Positions 33,623-41,792 of a DNA stretch of 64,000 nucleotides are shown in pieces; position 1 is the first letter of the stretch, and the number at the start of each line of letters is the position of its first letter. Origin of the DNA: Massilia pinisoli (lineage in GTDB: Bacteria > Pseudomonadota > Gammaproteobacteria > Burkholderiales > Burkholderiaceae_D). The stretch covers positions 1 through 64,000 of the forward strand of contig NZ_JANUGW010000027.1 in assembly GCF_024753285.1 (NCBI RefSeq). The letters are read 5' to 3'. A program made the translations under genes and the position numbers. The notes below the pieces were generated by a model. That model was not told the origin of the DNA. It ran no database searches and was given only the letters and a program-made list of their open reading frames with translations.

Positions 33623-34524
33623 GCACATCCCTTTTCCAGCAGGTGGCGCGCCGTCGCGCCGATGCAATTGGCCAGCTCGCGCGCGCCGTGCGACAGCGGC
33701 GCGTGGCTGGCCGTCAGCAGGTACAGCTGGACGGGGATCGTCGGTGCCCACGACCGGCACTGCACCTTGCCCGGCGCGGCGGACGCGGCCGTGAACGGGT
33801 CGAGCACGGCCGAGCCCGCACCCGCCTCGACGAGCGAGCGGGCGATCTGGTACGTCTGCACGACGGTGTGGAACACGGGGTGTACGTCCTGCGCTTCGCA
33901 CGCGGCCAGCACCATTTCGCCCAGCGGGTCGCGGTCGGCCAGGCCGATCAATTCACCGCTGAGGCCAGCCGGCGTGATCGGCTGCGCGCACTCCTGTTCG
34001 GTCCATGTGCCGGCCGGCGCCATCACCGTCAGCGCGCCCTGTGCGATAGGCTCCGCCTCGATGCCCGGATGGCGCGGGTCCTGCAGCGACAGCGCGAGGT
34101 CGGCCTCGCCGAGGCGCAGCGCGTTCACGATCTCGCTCGTGTGGAACGTGGCCAGCTCGCAGCGTGTCTGCGCGAAGTCGCGCCGCCACACGGTCAGCGC
34201 GGCCGGCAGCACGGAGACGGCGATGGTCGGCGTGGAGATCAGCCGCACGGTTTCTTCCGCGCGATTCTTCAGGCTCGCGGCGAGGCGGCGGATGCCTTGC
34301 AGGTCGCGGTTCAGCTTTTCCGTCTCGGCGAACAGGCGATGCGCTTCCGGCTTCGGATACAGCTTGCCGCGCACGCGCTCGAACAGCGGCATCCCCAATT
34401 GCAGTTCAGCGTGCTGCAGCACTTTCGTCACGGCCGGCTGCGAGATGTGCAGCACCTGGGCGGCGCCGCTGATCGTGCCGACCTGCATGATGGCGTGGAA
34501 CACTTCGATATGGCGCAGACGCAT
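33619..34524 (-). CDS. LysR-family transcriptional regulator
   Basis: LysR regulator of 301 residues. Helix-turn-helix: LRHIEVFHAIMQVGTISGAA, SQPAVTKVLQHAE; effector domain from about residue 92 (VRLISTPTIAVSVLP). It closes the peptidoglycan-salvage run on this strand and is co-translated with the D-Ala-D-Ala dipeptidase. It probably responds to a wall-derived ligand or D-amino acid (inference from context). Confidence 0.9.
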   Translation of the reverse strand: MRLRHIEVFHAIMQVGTISGAAQVLHISQPAVTKVLQHAELQLGMPLFERVRGKLYPKPEAHRLFAETEKLNRDLQGIRRLAASLKNRAEETVRLISTPTIAVSVLPAALTVWRRDFAQTRCELATFHTSEIVNALRLGEADLALSLQDPRHPGIEAEPIAQGALTVMAPAGTWTEQECAQPITPAGLSGELIGLADRDPLGEMVLAACEAQDVHPVFHTVVQTYQIARSLVEAGAGSAVLDPFTAASAAPGKVQCRSWAPTIPVQLYLLTASHAPLSHGARELANCIGATARHLLEKGCA

Positions 34525-34565
34525 CGTTCAATCCCTGGTACGCAAAGAGTGCCGCGGCAAACGCC

Positions 34566-35648
34566 TTACTGCTGGACCGGCACGGGCGGTGCCGCAGGAA
34601 CGGCATCCTGAACCGGCGGCTGCGGTGCCATCGGTGCCTGCGGTGCCATCGGTGCCTGCGGTGCCATCGGTGCCTGCGGTGCCATCGGCGCCTGCGGTGG
34701 CACCGGCGGCTGCGGTGGCTGCGGTGGCACCGGTGGCTGCGGCGGTACCGGCGGCTGCGGCGGCACCGGAGGCTGCGGCGGCTGAGGCGGCAAAGGGGCG
34801 CCCGGAATGAAGACAGGCGACGTCGTCACAGGCGCCGGCAGCGGCTGCGGCAACGGACCGCTCGGATTCGTCAGCGCTTCCAGCAGTGCGGCCGTCTCGA
34901 CGTCCGGCTGGCCGTCGATATTCGCCGGGCGATATTTCATCTGGAACGCCGACAGCACGGTGCGCGTCTGCTCGTCGAGCACGCCCGACTGGACGATCGC
35001 ATAGCCCCACGTCGCCAGCTTCTTCTGGTACCACGCGACGTCCGGCAGTTGAATCTGGAAGATCGGCACGATGTTCGCGACGCGGTTGGCGTCCGGCCAC
35101 GCGACGAGGCCGGCGGCCGCGAGCTGGCGCCACGGGAACATGGGGCCCGGGTCCTGCTTGCGCAGGGGCGCGATGTCGGAGTGGCCCAGCACGTTTTCCG
35201 GCGCGATGTGGTGGCGCGTGACGATGTCGCGCACGAGCGGGATCAGCGCGTCGATCTGCGACTGCGGGAACGGCGCGTAGACGCGGCCGTTCGGCGTGTC
35301 CGTATAGCCCGGGTTGACGATCTCGATGCCGATCGAGCTGTTGTTCAGCTGCGTGAAATTCTTCCAGCTCGAATTGCCCGCATGCCAGGCCGCGTTCTTC
35401 TCGTCGACGAGGTTGTAGATGACGGGGACGGGATCGTCCGTCACGAGGTAGTGCGCGCTGACTTCCTGCTGCGTGAGGATCTTGATGGAATCCGCGCGGT
35501 TGCTGACGGTGTAGTGCAGCACGAGGAAGCGCGCACGGCTGCTCTGGCCTTTCGCCGTGTACGTGTGGTCGTATTGCGGTCCGCTGGGCGGCGGCGTGGC
35601 GCAGCCGGCCAGCAGGGCGAGGAACAGGGTCGCGACGAAGATTTTCAT
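34566..35648 (-). CDS. amiD: N-acetylmuramoyl-L-alanine amidase (AmiD type) with proline-rich tail
   Basis: Outer-membrane lipoprotein amidase of 360 residues that cuts the MurNAc-L-Ala bond. Lipobox LLAGC gives C16. The Amidase_2 domain (about 30-190) shows zinc ligand H45 in LVLHYTVSN, WHAGNSSW, IGIEIVNPG and the late GHSDIAP. A peptidoglycan-binding type 1 domain follows (about 205-262, PDVAWYQKKLATWG). The last 90 residues are repeats of PPVPPQ and APMAPQ, longer than in E. coli AmiD and likely a flexible spacer. Its start codon overlaps the kinase stop as ATGA. Confidence 0.9.
   Translation of the reverse strand: MKIFVATLFLALLAGCATPPPSGPQYDHTYTAKGQSSRARFLVLHYTVSNRADSIKILTQQEVSAHYLVTDDPVPVIYNLVDEKNAAWHAGNSSWKNFTQLNNSSIGIEIVNPGYTDTPNGRVYAPFPQSQIDALIPLVRDIVTRHHIAPENVLGHSDIAPLRKQDPGPMFPWRQLAAAGLVAWPDANRVANIVPIFQIQLPDVAWYQKKLATWGYAIVQSGVLDEQTRTVLSAFQMKYRPANIDGQPDVETAALLEALTNPSGPLPQPLPAPVTTSPVFIPGAPLPPQPPQPPVPPQPPVPPQPPVPPQPPQPPVPPQAPMAPQAPMAPQAPMAPQAPMAPQPPVQDAVPAAPPVPVQQ
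34618..34795 (-). repeat. Tandem repeats encoding the Pro-rich tail of AmiD
   Basis: In-frame tandem units: about four near-identical 18-base units (GGTGCCATCGGTGCCTGC on the plus strand) in 34621-34700 encode APMAPQ, and related 18-base units up to 34795 encode PPVPPQ. Such arrays can expand or contract by slippage and vary tail length between strains. Confidence 0.8.
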
Positions 35649-36604
35649 GTCGGTGTCGTGGTGTGAAGTGGGTCGGAAGCGAGCGCCATGCGCGCCGCCG
35701 CGTGATGGGCCTGGCCCGGTGCGTGCGTGAGGGCGATGCCGGGCAGGCTGGCCCGCATCGTGTCGACGATGACGGGATGCAGCTCGGCCGCGCGTCCCGA
35801 CACGGCCACGGGGCGCGGCCCGAAGCGCCGCGTCAGCGCGAGCGCGAGGCGTGCCAGCTCGCGCCCGGTCGCGCGCAGGATGCCTGCCGCGACGGGGTCG
35901 CGGTCCGCCGTCGCGGCCACGGCGAGGGCCAGCTTGCCGACGGCGCCCCGTTCCTGGCCGTAGATGAACTGGCGCGAATACGCCCAGTCGTCACCGCCGA
36001 CGTAGTCGAGCACGGCGCGCGCCATCGGCGACGACCGCCAGCTGCCCGGACGTTCGTCCTCGTTGCGCCAGACGTGGCGCAGCGCTTCCTTCGCGATCCA
36101 GAAGCCGCCGCCGCCGTCGTCCAGCACGACGCCGCGCCCGCCCGCGCGGTGGAACTGGCCGTCCGCGTCGACGAACGCACCGATGGAGCCCGTGCCCGCG
36201 TACACGAGATAGCCCTGGCCCGGTTCGAACGCGGCGCGGTAGGCGATTTCCATGTCGCTGCAAAACTGGATGTGTGCGGGGTCGACGTGCAGGTCTTCCG
36301 CGAGCCAGCGCTGCAGCAGTTCGCTGTCGCCGCCGAAGCCCGTCAGGCCGGCGTGCACGCGGCCCGGCACGCCGTGCACGAGCGCGTCGACGGCCAGTTG
36401 CGCGAAGGTGGCGCGGACGGCATCCCGGCCTTGCGGCGTACCCATCTGCAGGGCGGACAGGCCCGCGACGCGGCCTTCCGCGACGATGGCGCCGCCGGGC
36501 GCCGCGAGGGCCCAGCGCGTTTCGGTGCCGCCGGCGTCGATGCCGAGGCCCAGCCCGGCGGGTTGCGGGCTCTGCGGTTCAGGTTCGGGTTGCGAATCGA
36601 TCAT
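35645..36604 (-). CDS. BadF/BadG-family sugar kinase (GlcNAc/MurNAc kinase type)
   Basis: ATP-dependent kinase of 319 residues of the BadF/BadG/BcrA/BcrD fold. The phosphate-1 loop GLGIDAGGTETRWAL is near residues 19-33, then CSDMEIAYRAAF, YAGTGSIGAFV and the adenosine motif PVAVSGRAAEL. Relatives include human-type GlcNAc kinase and clostridial MurK, which phosphorylates MurNAc and GlcNAc. With murQ in the same gene run, MurNAc 6-phosphorylation is the likely job. ATG 36604 was chosen for its GGCGG site; 36610 is also possible. Confidence 0.85.
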   Translation of the reverse strand: MIDSQPEPEPQSPQPAGLGLGIDAGGTETRWALAAPGGAIVAEGRVAGLSALQMGTPQGRDAVRATFAQLAVDALVHGVPGRVHAGLTGFGGDSELLQRWLAEDLHVDPAHIQFCSDMEIAYRAAFEPGQGYLVYAGTGSIGAFVDADGQFHRAGGRGVVLDDGGGGFWIAKEALRHVWRNEDERPGSWRSSPMARAVLDYVGGDDWAYSRQFIYGQERGAVGKLALAVAATADRDPVAAGILRATGRELARLALALTRRFGPRPVAVSGRAAELHPVIVDTMRASLPGIALTHAPGQAHHAAARMALASDPLHTTTPT

Positions 36605-36677
36605 GATCATCCGCCAGTGTACGCCGTCAGGCCGGCCTTGGGCGAATGAATGCTGACATGCAATGCATGACCACAGG

Positions 36678-38276
36678 TTATGCCTTGCGCCACGCTTCCA
36701 CGCGGGCGCTTTCGTTGCCCAGGCGGTCGACGGCGCTGACGACGATGGCATCGGCCGCACCGAGCTTCGCATCGTCCGGCACGGCGCAGTCCACGCGCGA
36801 CGCGGGCGCGACGGCGAAGCGCCACTGGTTGCCGAAACGCGCCCAGATCGCGTACGTCGCATTCGCCTTGCCGGCTGCCAACTTCAACGACACGGACGCA
36901 CCCTTGCGCACGGCGGTGACGGTCGGCACGCCGGGCGTTTCGTTGCCGAGCCACGGCGTGGCCGGCACCAGCGCCGGGACGGCGTAGGAGACGGTGCGCA
37001 GCTGGTCGCTGATGCCCTTGCGGTTTTCCATCAGCGCGGCCATGCTGAAGTGGACGTGGCCGCCCGCGTGCGGACGCGCGCGCGTGTGATCGATCTGGTC
37101 GATGATTTCCTGCGGCGGAAAGTCCTTCGTCGGCGCGCCGATGCGGCTCGTGAACAGGCCCGGCCACACGTGGCGGGACTTCGGGTTCTGCGTCAGCCAG
37201 TAATCGAGCAGCACGTCGTAAGCCTGGCCCGGCTGGCGGATGCCCCAGTACAGCTGCGGCGAAAAGTAGTCGAGCCAGCCGTTCTGCAGCCACGTCTCGG
37301 CGTCCGCGTACAGCTTGTCGTACTGTGAAAAACCGACGATGCCGGCCGGGCGGCGGTCCGGGCGGCCCAGGCCGAACGGGCTGATGCCGAAGCGCACCCA
37401 GCTCTTTTCGCGGTGGATGCCTTCGTACAGCGCCTCGATCAGCCGGTTGACGTTCTGGCGCCGCCACGATGCGCGGTCGAGCCGTCCGCCGCCCGCGACG
37501 TAGCGCTGCCACGAGGCGTCGTCGGGGAAATCCAGCTCAGTCTTTGCGGTGCGGCCTTCCAGCGCCGCGCCTTCCGCGCCCGTCATGACGGGGGCCTCGA
37601 TCGGGTACGGATAAAAATAATCGTCGATGTGGACGCCGTCGATGTCGTAGCGACGCACGACGTCCAGCACGACGTCCAGCGTCTGCTTGACGGCGGCATC
37701 CTCGCCCGGGTCCATCCACAGGTATTTGCCGTAGCTTTTGACGGCCGCCGGATTCGTGCGCGTGATGTGGTTCGCGGCGGCCGGCGACTTGGCGCCGTTG
37801 TGGCGGGCGCGGTACGGGTTGAACCACGCGTGCAGCTCGAGCCCGCGCGCGTGCGCCTGCGTGACCCAGAATTTCAGCGGGTCGTACCACGGCTGCGGCG
37901 GCTGGCCCTGCGCGCCCGTCAGGTATTCCGACCATGGTTCCAGCTTTGACGGGTAGATCGCGTCCGCGGCGGGGCGCACTTGCAGCACGATCGCGTTCAG
38001 GTTCAGCGACTTGGCGCGGTCGAGGATGGCGATGGCTTCCGCTTGCTGCTTCTCGGCCGGCAGATTCGGCTTGCTGGGCCAGTCGATGTTGGCGACGGTC
38101 GACACCCACGCGGCGCGGAATTCGCGCGGCGCCGGTGGCGGCTGGTCGCCGGCCGGGACATTCGTCACCAGCGGCGGCGTCGAGCTGCAGCCCGACATGA
38201 GGCCGCCCGCCGCCAGCGCACCGGCGACTCCCGCGAACGCGAACGCGCGTCGTTTCTGATCAGGTTGCAACACCAA
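36678..38276 (-). CDS. Glycosyl-hydrolase-like 10 lipoprotein (DigH/YngK type)
   Basis: Lipoprotein of 532 residues, lipobox GGLMSGC (C30). The GHL10 domain (about 50-370) has the hallmark start PREFRAAWVSTVANIDWPSK, the barrel strand GLELHAWFNPYRA, and YDIDGVHIDDYFYPYP, in which the paired aspartates are the likely catalytic region. E. coli DigH (YddW) of this family cuts peptide-free peptidoglycan glycans. The C-terminal 100 residues resemble a fibronectin-like domain. It lies three bases from nagX in the salvage operon, consistent with supplying glycan fragments for import. Confidence 0.88.
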   Translation of the reverse strand: MVLQPDQKRRAFAFAGVAGALAAGGLMSGCSSTPPLVTNVPAGDQPPPAPREFRAAWVSTVANIDWPSKPNLPAEKQQAEAIAILDRAKSLNLNAIVLQVRPAADAIYPSKLEPWSEYLTGAQGQPPQPWYDPLKFWVTQAHARGLELHAWFNPYRARHNGAKSPAAANHITRTNPAAVKSYGKYLWMDPGEDAAVKQTLDVVLDVVRRYDIDGVHIDDYFYPYPIEAPVMTGAEGAALEGRTAKTELDFPDDASWQRYVAGGGRLDRASWRRQNVNRLIEALYEGIHREKSWVRFGISPFGLGRPDRRPAGIVGFSQYDKLYADAETWLQNGWLDYFSPQLYWGIRQPGQAYDVLLDYWLTQNPKSRHVWPGLFTSRIGAPTKDFPPQEIIDQIDHTRARPHAGGHVHFSMAALMENRKGISDQLRTVSYAVPALVPATPWLGNETPGVPTVTAVRKGASVSLKLAAGKANATYAIWARFGNQWRFAVAPASRVDCAVPDDAKLGAADAIVVSAVDRLGNESARVEAWRKA

Positions 38277-38279
38277 CTC

Positions 38280-39422
38280 CTAGACTTTTACGAACCACTT
38301 CTTGCGCCACATGCCCCACGCGATGAGGAACATGCACGCATCGAACAACACGGCATGCAGCAGCGACGTATTGACGGCACCGAGCGGCAACGCGGCGATC
38401 GGTGCATACAACGTCTGGCCCAGCGTGCGCAGGCTGCCGTCCGGCTGCGCGAATTTTACATAGCCCAGCATTTTCGCGATAAATCCGGAAAACGCAAAGA
38501 TGAACAGTGCGTTCATGCCGTAGATGACGAAAGGACGTGTCCAGCACGCCGCAATCGACCGTACGCGTAAAGACGGGCTGACGTCGAGCGGCCAGTAAAA
38601 CGCGGCAAATGCCAGGCATGCGAGGCCCGTCATCAGGAAGCAGTACGACGGCGTCCACAGGCTTTTATTGATCGGCATGAGGATGATATCGAGAAACATG
38701 CCCACCGCGACGCACGCGACGCCGGCGACGATCAATCCCGCCACTTGCCGGCCCCGGTCGACGCTGGATGCGAGCCACCGTCCGGCCAGCACGCCAAACA
38801 GCTGGCTGCACAGCGCGGGCAACGTCGACACGAGGCCTTCCGGGTCCCACGTCTTCGATTGCACCCACAAATGCTTGCCCAGCAGCGTGCGGTCGACCCA
38901 TGCGCCGAAGTCCCGCCCGGGTTCCAGCACGCCGGCGCCGATGCCCGGCACGGGCACGCACAGCATCAGCACGCTGTACAACGTGAGCAACGCCGCGATC
39001 ACGACCAGCTGCATGCGCCAGCCGCAGTACACGACGATCGGAGCGGCCAGCAAGGTGCACAGCGCGATCCGCTGCAGCACGCCGGGAATGCGCACTTTGT
39101 CGAGATGAAAATACGGCATGAAGTTCAGCAGGAAGCCGATCAGGAAGATCAGCATCGCCCGCTTCGCGAGCTTGGCCAGCAGCCGCGGTTTGTCGGCGCC
39201 GGCCGCGGCGAGGCGCCCCAGCGACAAGGCCATCGCCACGCCGGCGATGAACAAGAAAAAGGGGAAGATGCAGTCGGTGAACGTCCAGCCGTTCCACTTC
39301 GCGTGTTCCAGCGGCCCGTACAAATGGCCCCAATCGCCCGGATTGTTCACCAACACCATCGCGGCAATGGTAAAACCGCGGAAGGCATCCAGCGAGACGA
39401 GGCGGGCCGCGGGCGTGCTCAC
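38280..39422 (-). CDS. nagX: NagX/HGSNAT-like membrane acyltransferase (DUF5009)
   Basis: Inner-membrane protein of 380 residues with about ten hydrophobic segments, of the heparan-alpha-glucosaminide N-acetyltransferase-like family (NagX in Xanthomonas). The N-terminal signature LVSLDAFRGFTIAAMVLVNNPG is diagnostic. Its role is proposed to be amino-sugar transport or transmembrane acetylation. The start is the GTG at 39422, which overlaps the ampG stop (GTGA); the ATG-started long frame running to 40658 is antisense-frame reading through ampG and is not real. Confidence 0.88.
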   Translation of the reverse strand: MSTPAARLVSLDAFRGFTIAAMVLVNNPGDWGHLYGPLEHAKWNGWTFTDCIFPFFLFIAGVAMALSLGRLAAAGADKPRLLAKLAKRAMLIFLIGFLLNFMPYFHLDKVRIPGVLQRIALCTLLAAPIVVYCGWRMQLVVIAALLTLYSVLMLCVPVPGIGAGVLEPGRDFGAWVDRTLLGKHLWVQSKTWDPEGLVSTLPALCSQLFGVLAGRWLASSVDRGRQVAGLIVAGVACVAVGMFLDIILMPINKSLWTPSYCFLMTGLACLAFAAFYWPLDVSPSLRVRSIAACWTRPFVIYGMNALFIFAFSGFIAKMLGYVKFAQPDGSLRTLGQTLYAPIAALPLGAVNTSLLHAVLFDACMFLIAWGMWRKKWFVKV

Positions 39423-40684
39423 TTCTTCCCGAAGTCCGGATCGATCTTGACCAGCGCCGCCATCGCGAACGCGGGGATCGTCGACAGGAACGTCCAGACG
39501 AAGAAATGCTGGTAGCCGATCATCTCCTGCAGCTTGCCGCTCCACATGCCCGGCACCATCATCCCCAGCGCCATCAGGCCCGTGCAGATCGCGTAGTGCG
39601 CCGTCTTGTACGGCCCGTCCGCGACCATGATCATGTACATCATCATCGCGGTGAAGCCGAAGCCGTAGCCGAACTGCTCGATGGCGATGAAGCCCGAGAT
39701 CACGCCCATGCTCTGCGGCTGCACGGACGACAGGTACACGAACACGAGGTCCGGCAGGTGCACGGCGAACACCATCAGCCACAGGCAGCGCTTGAGGCCC
39801 ACGCGCGAGATCAGCCAGCCGCCGATGAGGCCGCCGATGGTCAGCGCGATGATGCCGATGGTGCCGTACGCGGTGCCGTATTGCTCGGTCGAGAGGCCCA
39901 GGCCGCCCGCGCTGACGGGGTCCTTGAGGAATGGCGCCACGAGTTTCAGCAGCTGCGCCTCGCCCAGGCGGAACGTCAGGATGAAACCGAGGATCAGCCA
40001 GATGTCGCGCTTGCGGAAGAAGCTGCCGAACGTGGCAAAGAAACTGGCGACGGGATTCGTGCCCTCCACCGCCTTGTGGTCGGCGTCGGGACGCGGCAGC
40101 ACGAACTGGTGCCACGCGAAGAACGCGAAGAACAGCGCGCACAGCACGAAGAACACGATGGCCCAGGCCTGGTGCACGTCGCCCAGCGACGTCGACAGGT
40201 GGCCGGCCGCGATCACGAGCGGTCCTTGCGCGGCCAGGGTGGCGAGGCGATAGAAGGTCGAGCGCACGCCGACGAACGCGGACTGCTGCTGCTGGCGCAG
40301 GCCCAGCATGTAGAAGCCGTCGGCGGCGATGTCGTGCGTGGCGGACGCGAACGCCATGATCCACATGACGCCCAGGCTGACCATGAAGAACGACGGCAGG
40401 TGCAACGTGGCACCGACGGCGCCGAGCGACGCGGCCAGCACGAGCTGCAGCGACACGGTCCAGCCCCGCTTCGTGCCGACCAGGTCGACGATGGGCGACC
40501 ACAGCGGCTTGATCACCCACGGCAGGTACAGGAGGCTCGTGTAGAAGGCGATGTCGCCGTTGGACAGCCCCATGTCCTTGTACATGACGACGGACAGGTA
40601 GTTGGCGACGATGTAGGGCAGCGCCTGGCCGAAATACAACGATGGCACCCACAGCCACGGGGTCTTGGATTGCGTAGTCTGCAT
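39419..40684 (-). CDS. ampG: Muropeptide MFS permease AmpG
   Basis: Major-facilitator permease of 421 residues with about twelve transmembrane segments, importing GlcNAc-anhydroMurNAc (peptides). Family landmarks: LWVPSLYFGQALPYIVANYLS, LYLPWVIKPLWSPIVD, and ATHDIAADGFYMLGL. It lies between murQ and nagX, in a run whose enzymes act before and after muropeptide import. The AmpG link to beta-lactamase induction is known elsewhere; no ampR-type gene lies adjacent here. Confidence 0.92.
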   Translation of the reverse strand: MQTTQSKTPWLWVPSLYFGQALPYIVANYLSVVMYKDMGLSNGDIAFYTSLLYLPWVIKPLWSPIVDLVGTKRGWTVSLQLVLAASLGAVGATLHLPSFFMVSLGVMWIMAFASATHDIAADGFYMLGLRQQQQSAFVGVRSTFYRLATLAAQGPLVIAAGHLSTSLGDVHQAWAIVFFVLCALFFAFFAWHQFVLPRPDADHKAVEGTNPVASFFATFGSFFRKRDIWLILGFILTFRLGEAQLLKLVAPFLKDPVSAGGLGLSTEQYGTAYGTIGIIALTIGGLIGGWLISRVGLKRCLWLMVFAVHLPDLVFVYLSSVQPQSMGVISGFIAIEQFGYGFGFTAMMMYMIMVADGPYKTAHYAICTGLMALGMMVPGMWSGKLQEMIGYQHFFVWTFLSTIPAFAMAALVKIDPDFGKK

Positions 40685-40733
40685 GTTCTTTCGTCGTCGG
40701 GCCCGGCGGCGTTGCGGGAGGGCCCGGGCCGCG

Positions 40734-41615
40734 TCAGCCGGCCAGGGCGGCGCGCACGCTGCCGCGCGCGCTCTCCAGCAGGGCGCGCGCCTGCTCGACA
40801 GGGATGTTCTTGGACAAGGCCACGATCGCGACCTTGACGTGGAAGTCGCACTGCGCCAGCACCGCCTCGGCCGCCTCTTCGCCCGCCCCCGTCGCGAACG
40901 ACGTCAGGTGGATGGCGCGGCGGACCAGCTTGGCGTTGGTCGCCTTCAAGTCTACCATCAGGTTGCCATAAACCTTGTTCAGACGCACCATCAATGCGCT
41001 TGAAAATGTGTTCAGCGCGATCTTCTGCGACGTGCCCGCTTTCAGCCGGGTGCTGCCGGAGATGGCTTCCGGGCCCGTGTCCAGGGTGATGCCGATCTCG
41101 GCCTCGTTCGCGACGGGCGCGTCCGGGTTGTTGGCGAAGCCGATCGTCAGCGCCCCGGCCGCGCGCGCGGCGCGCAGGGCACCCAGCACGTACGGCGTCG
41201 CGCCCGACGCGGCGATCGCGAGCACGACGTCGTTCGCGCCCACGTGCGCGCCGCGGACGTCCGCCGCGCCCTGTTCCGCATCGTCCTCGGCGCCTTCGAC
41301 GGCGACGAACATCGCGTCCGTGCCGCCGGCCAGCAGCGCCACGGCGCGCTCGTGCGGCCAGGAGAACGTCGGATACAGTTCGACGCTGTCCAGCACACCG
41401 AGCCGGCCCGACGTGCCGGCGCCCACGTACACGAGGCGTCCGCCCTGCTCCATCCGCGGCAGCGCGGCGGCGACCGCCGCGGCGATGCGGGACGCGGCCG
41501 CGCGCACGGCGAGGACCGCGTTGAACTGGTCGTCGACGAGCACGTTCACCAGCTCGGCCGTGGGATATTGATCGAGGGACGCGTGTTCTGGGGCGGGGGT
41601 TTCGGTGTTCAGCAT
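40734..41615 (-). CDS. murQ: N-acetylmuramic acid 6-phosphate etherase
   Basis: SIS-domain etherase of 293 residues that converts MurNAc-6-phosphate to GlcNAc-6-phosphate and D-lactate. The motif GTSGRLGVLDSVELYPTFS is the MurQ signature, then GAEDDAEQGA and the NPDAPVANEAEIGI loop and GPEAISGSTRLKAGTSQK. It heads the salvage run ahead of ampG (49-base gap). I start at 41615 (MLNTETPAPEH). It needs MurNAc-6P, which the nearby BadF-type kinase could make; no PTS MurP is visible. Confidence 0.93.
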   Translation of the reverse strand: MLNTETPAPEHASLDQYPTAELVNVLVDDQFNAVLAVRAAASRIAAAVAAALPRMEQGGRLVYVGAGTSGRLGVLDSVELYPTFSWPHERAVALLAGGTDAMFVAVEGAEDDAEQGAADVRGAHVGANDVVLAIAASGATPYVLGALRAARAAGALTIGFANNPDAPVANEAEIGITLDTGPEAISGSTRLKAGTSQKIALNTFSSALMVRLNKVYGNLMVDLKATNAKLVRRAIHLTSFATGAGEEAAEAVLAQCDFHVKVAIVALSKNIPVEQARALLESARGSVRAALAG

Positions 41616-41792
41616 CACGTTGTTGTTCGAGTCGGCGGGCCTGACCAGTGTAATACCAATGCCGCCGGGCCTGTCATGAAAGGATCGGCCGTTGTCATTC
41701 CGAAAAGTTATGCGGGGTTGACATCCATGCATTTGCGCGGCAACCGCCGAGTCCGTATTCTCGCCTGCATATCGACGACGCGAAGGATGACG

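Noticed and set aside
34618..34795. Tandem repeat as a CRISPR or minisatellite
   Set aside because: Repeats are contiguous, in frame and code for the AmiD proline-rich tail.
38280..40658. 792-codon frame spanning nagX and the ampG region
   Set aside because: Residues before the GTG at 39422 read ampG in the wrong frame; the GTGA overlap with the ampG stop gives the real nagX start.
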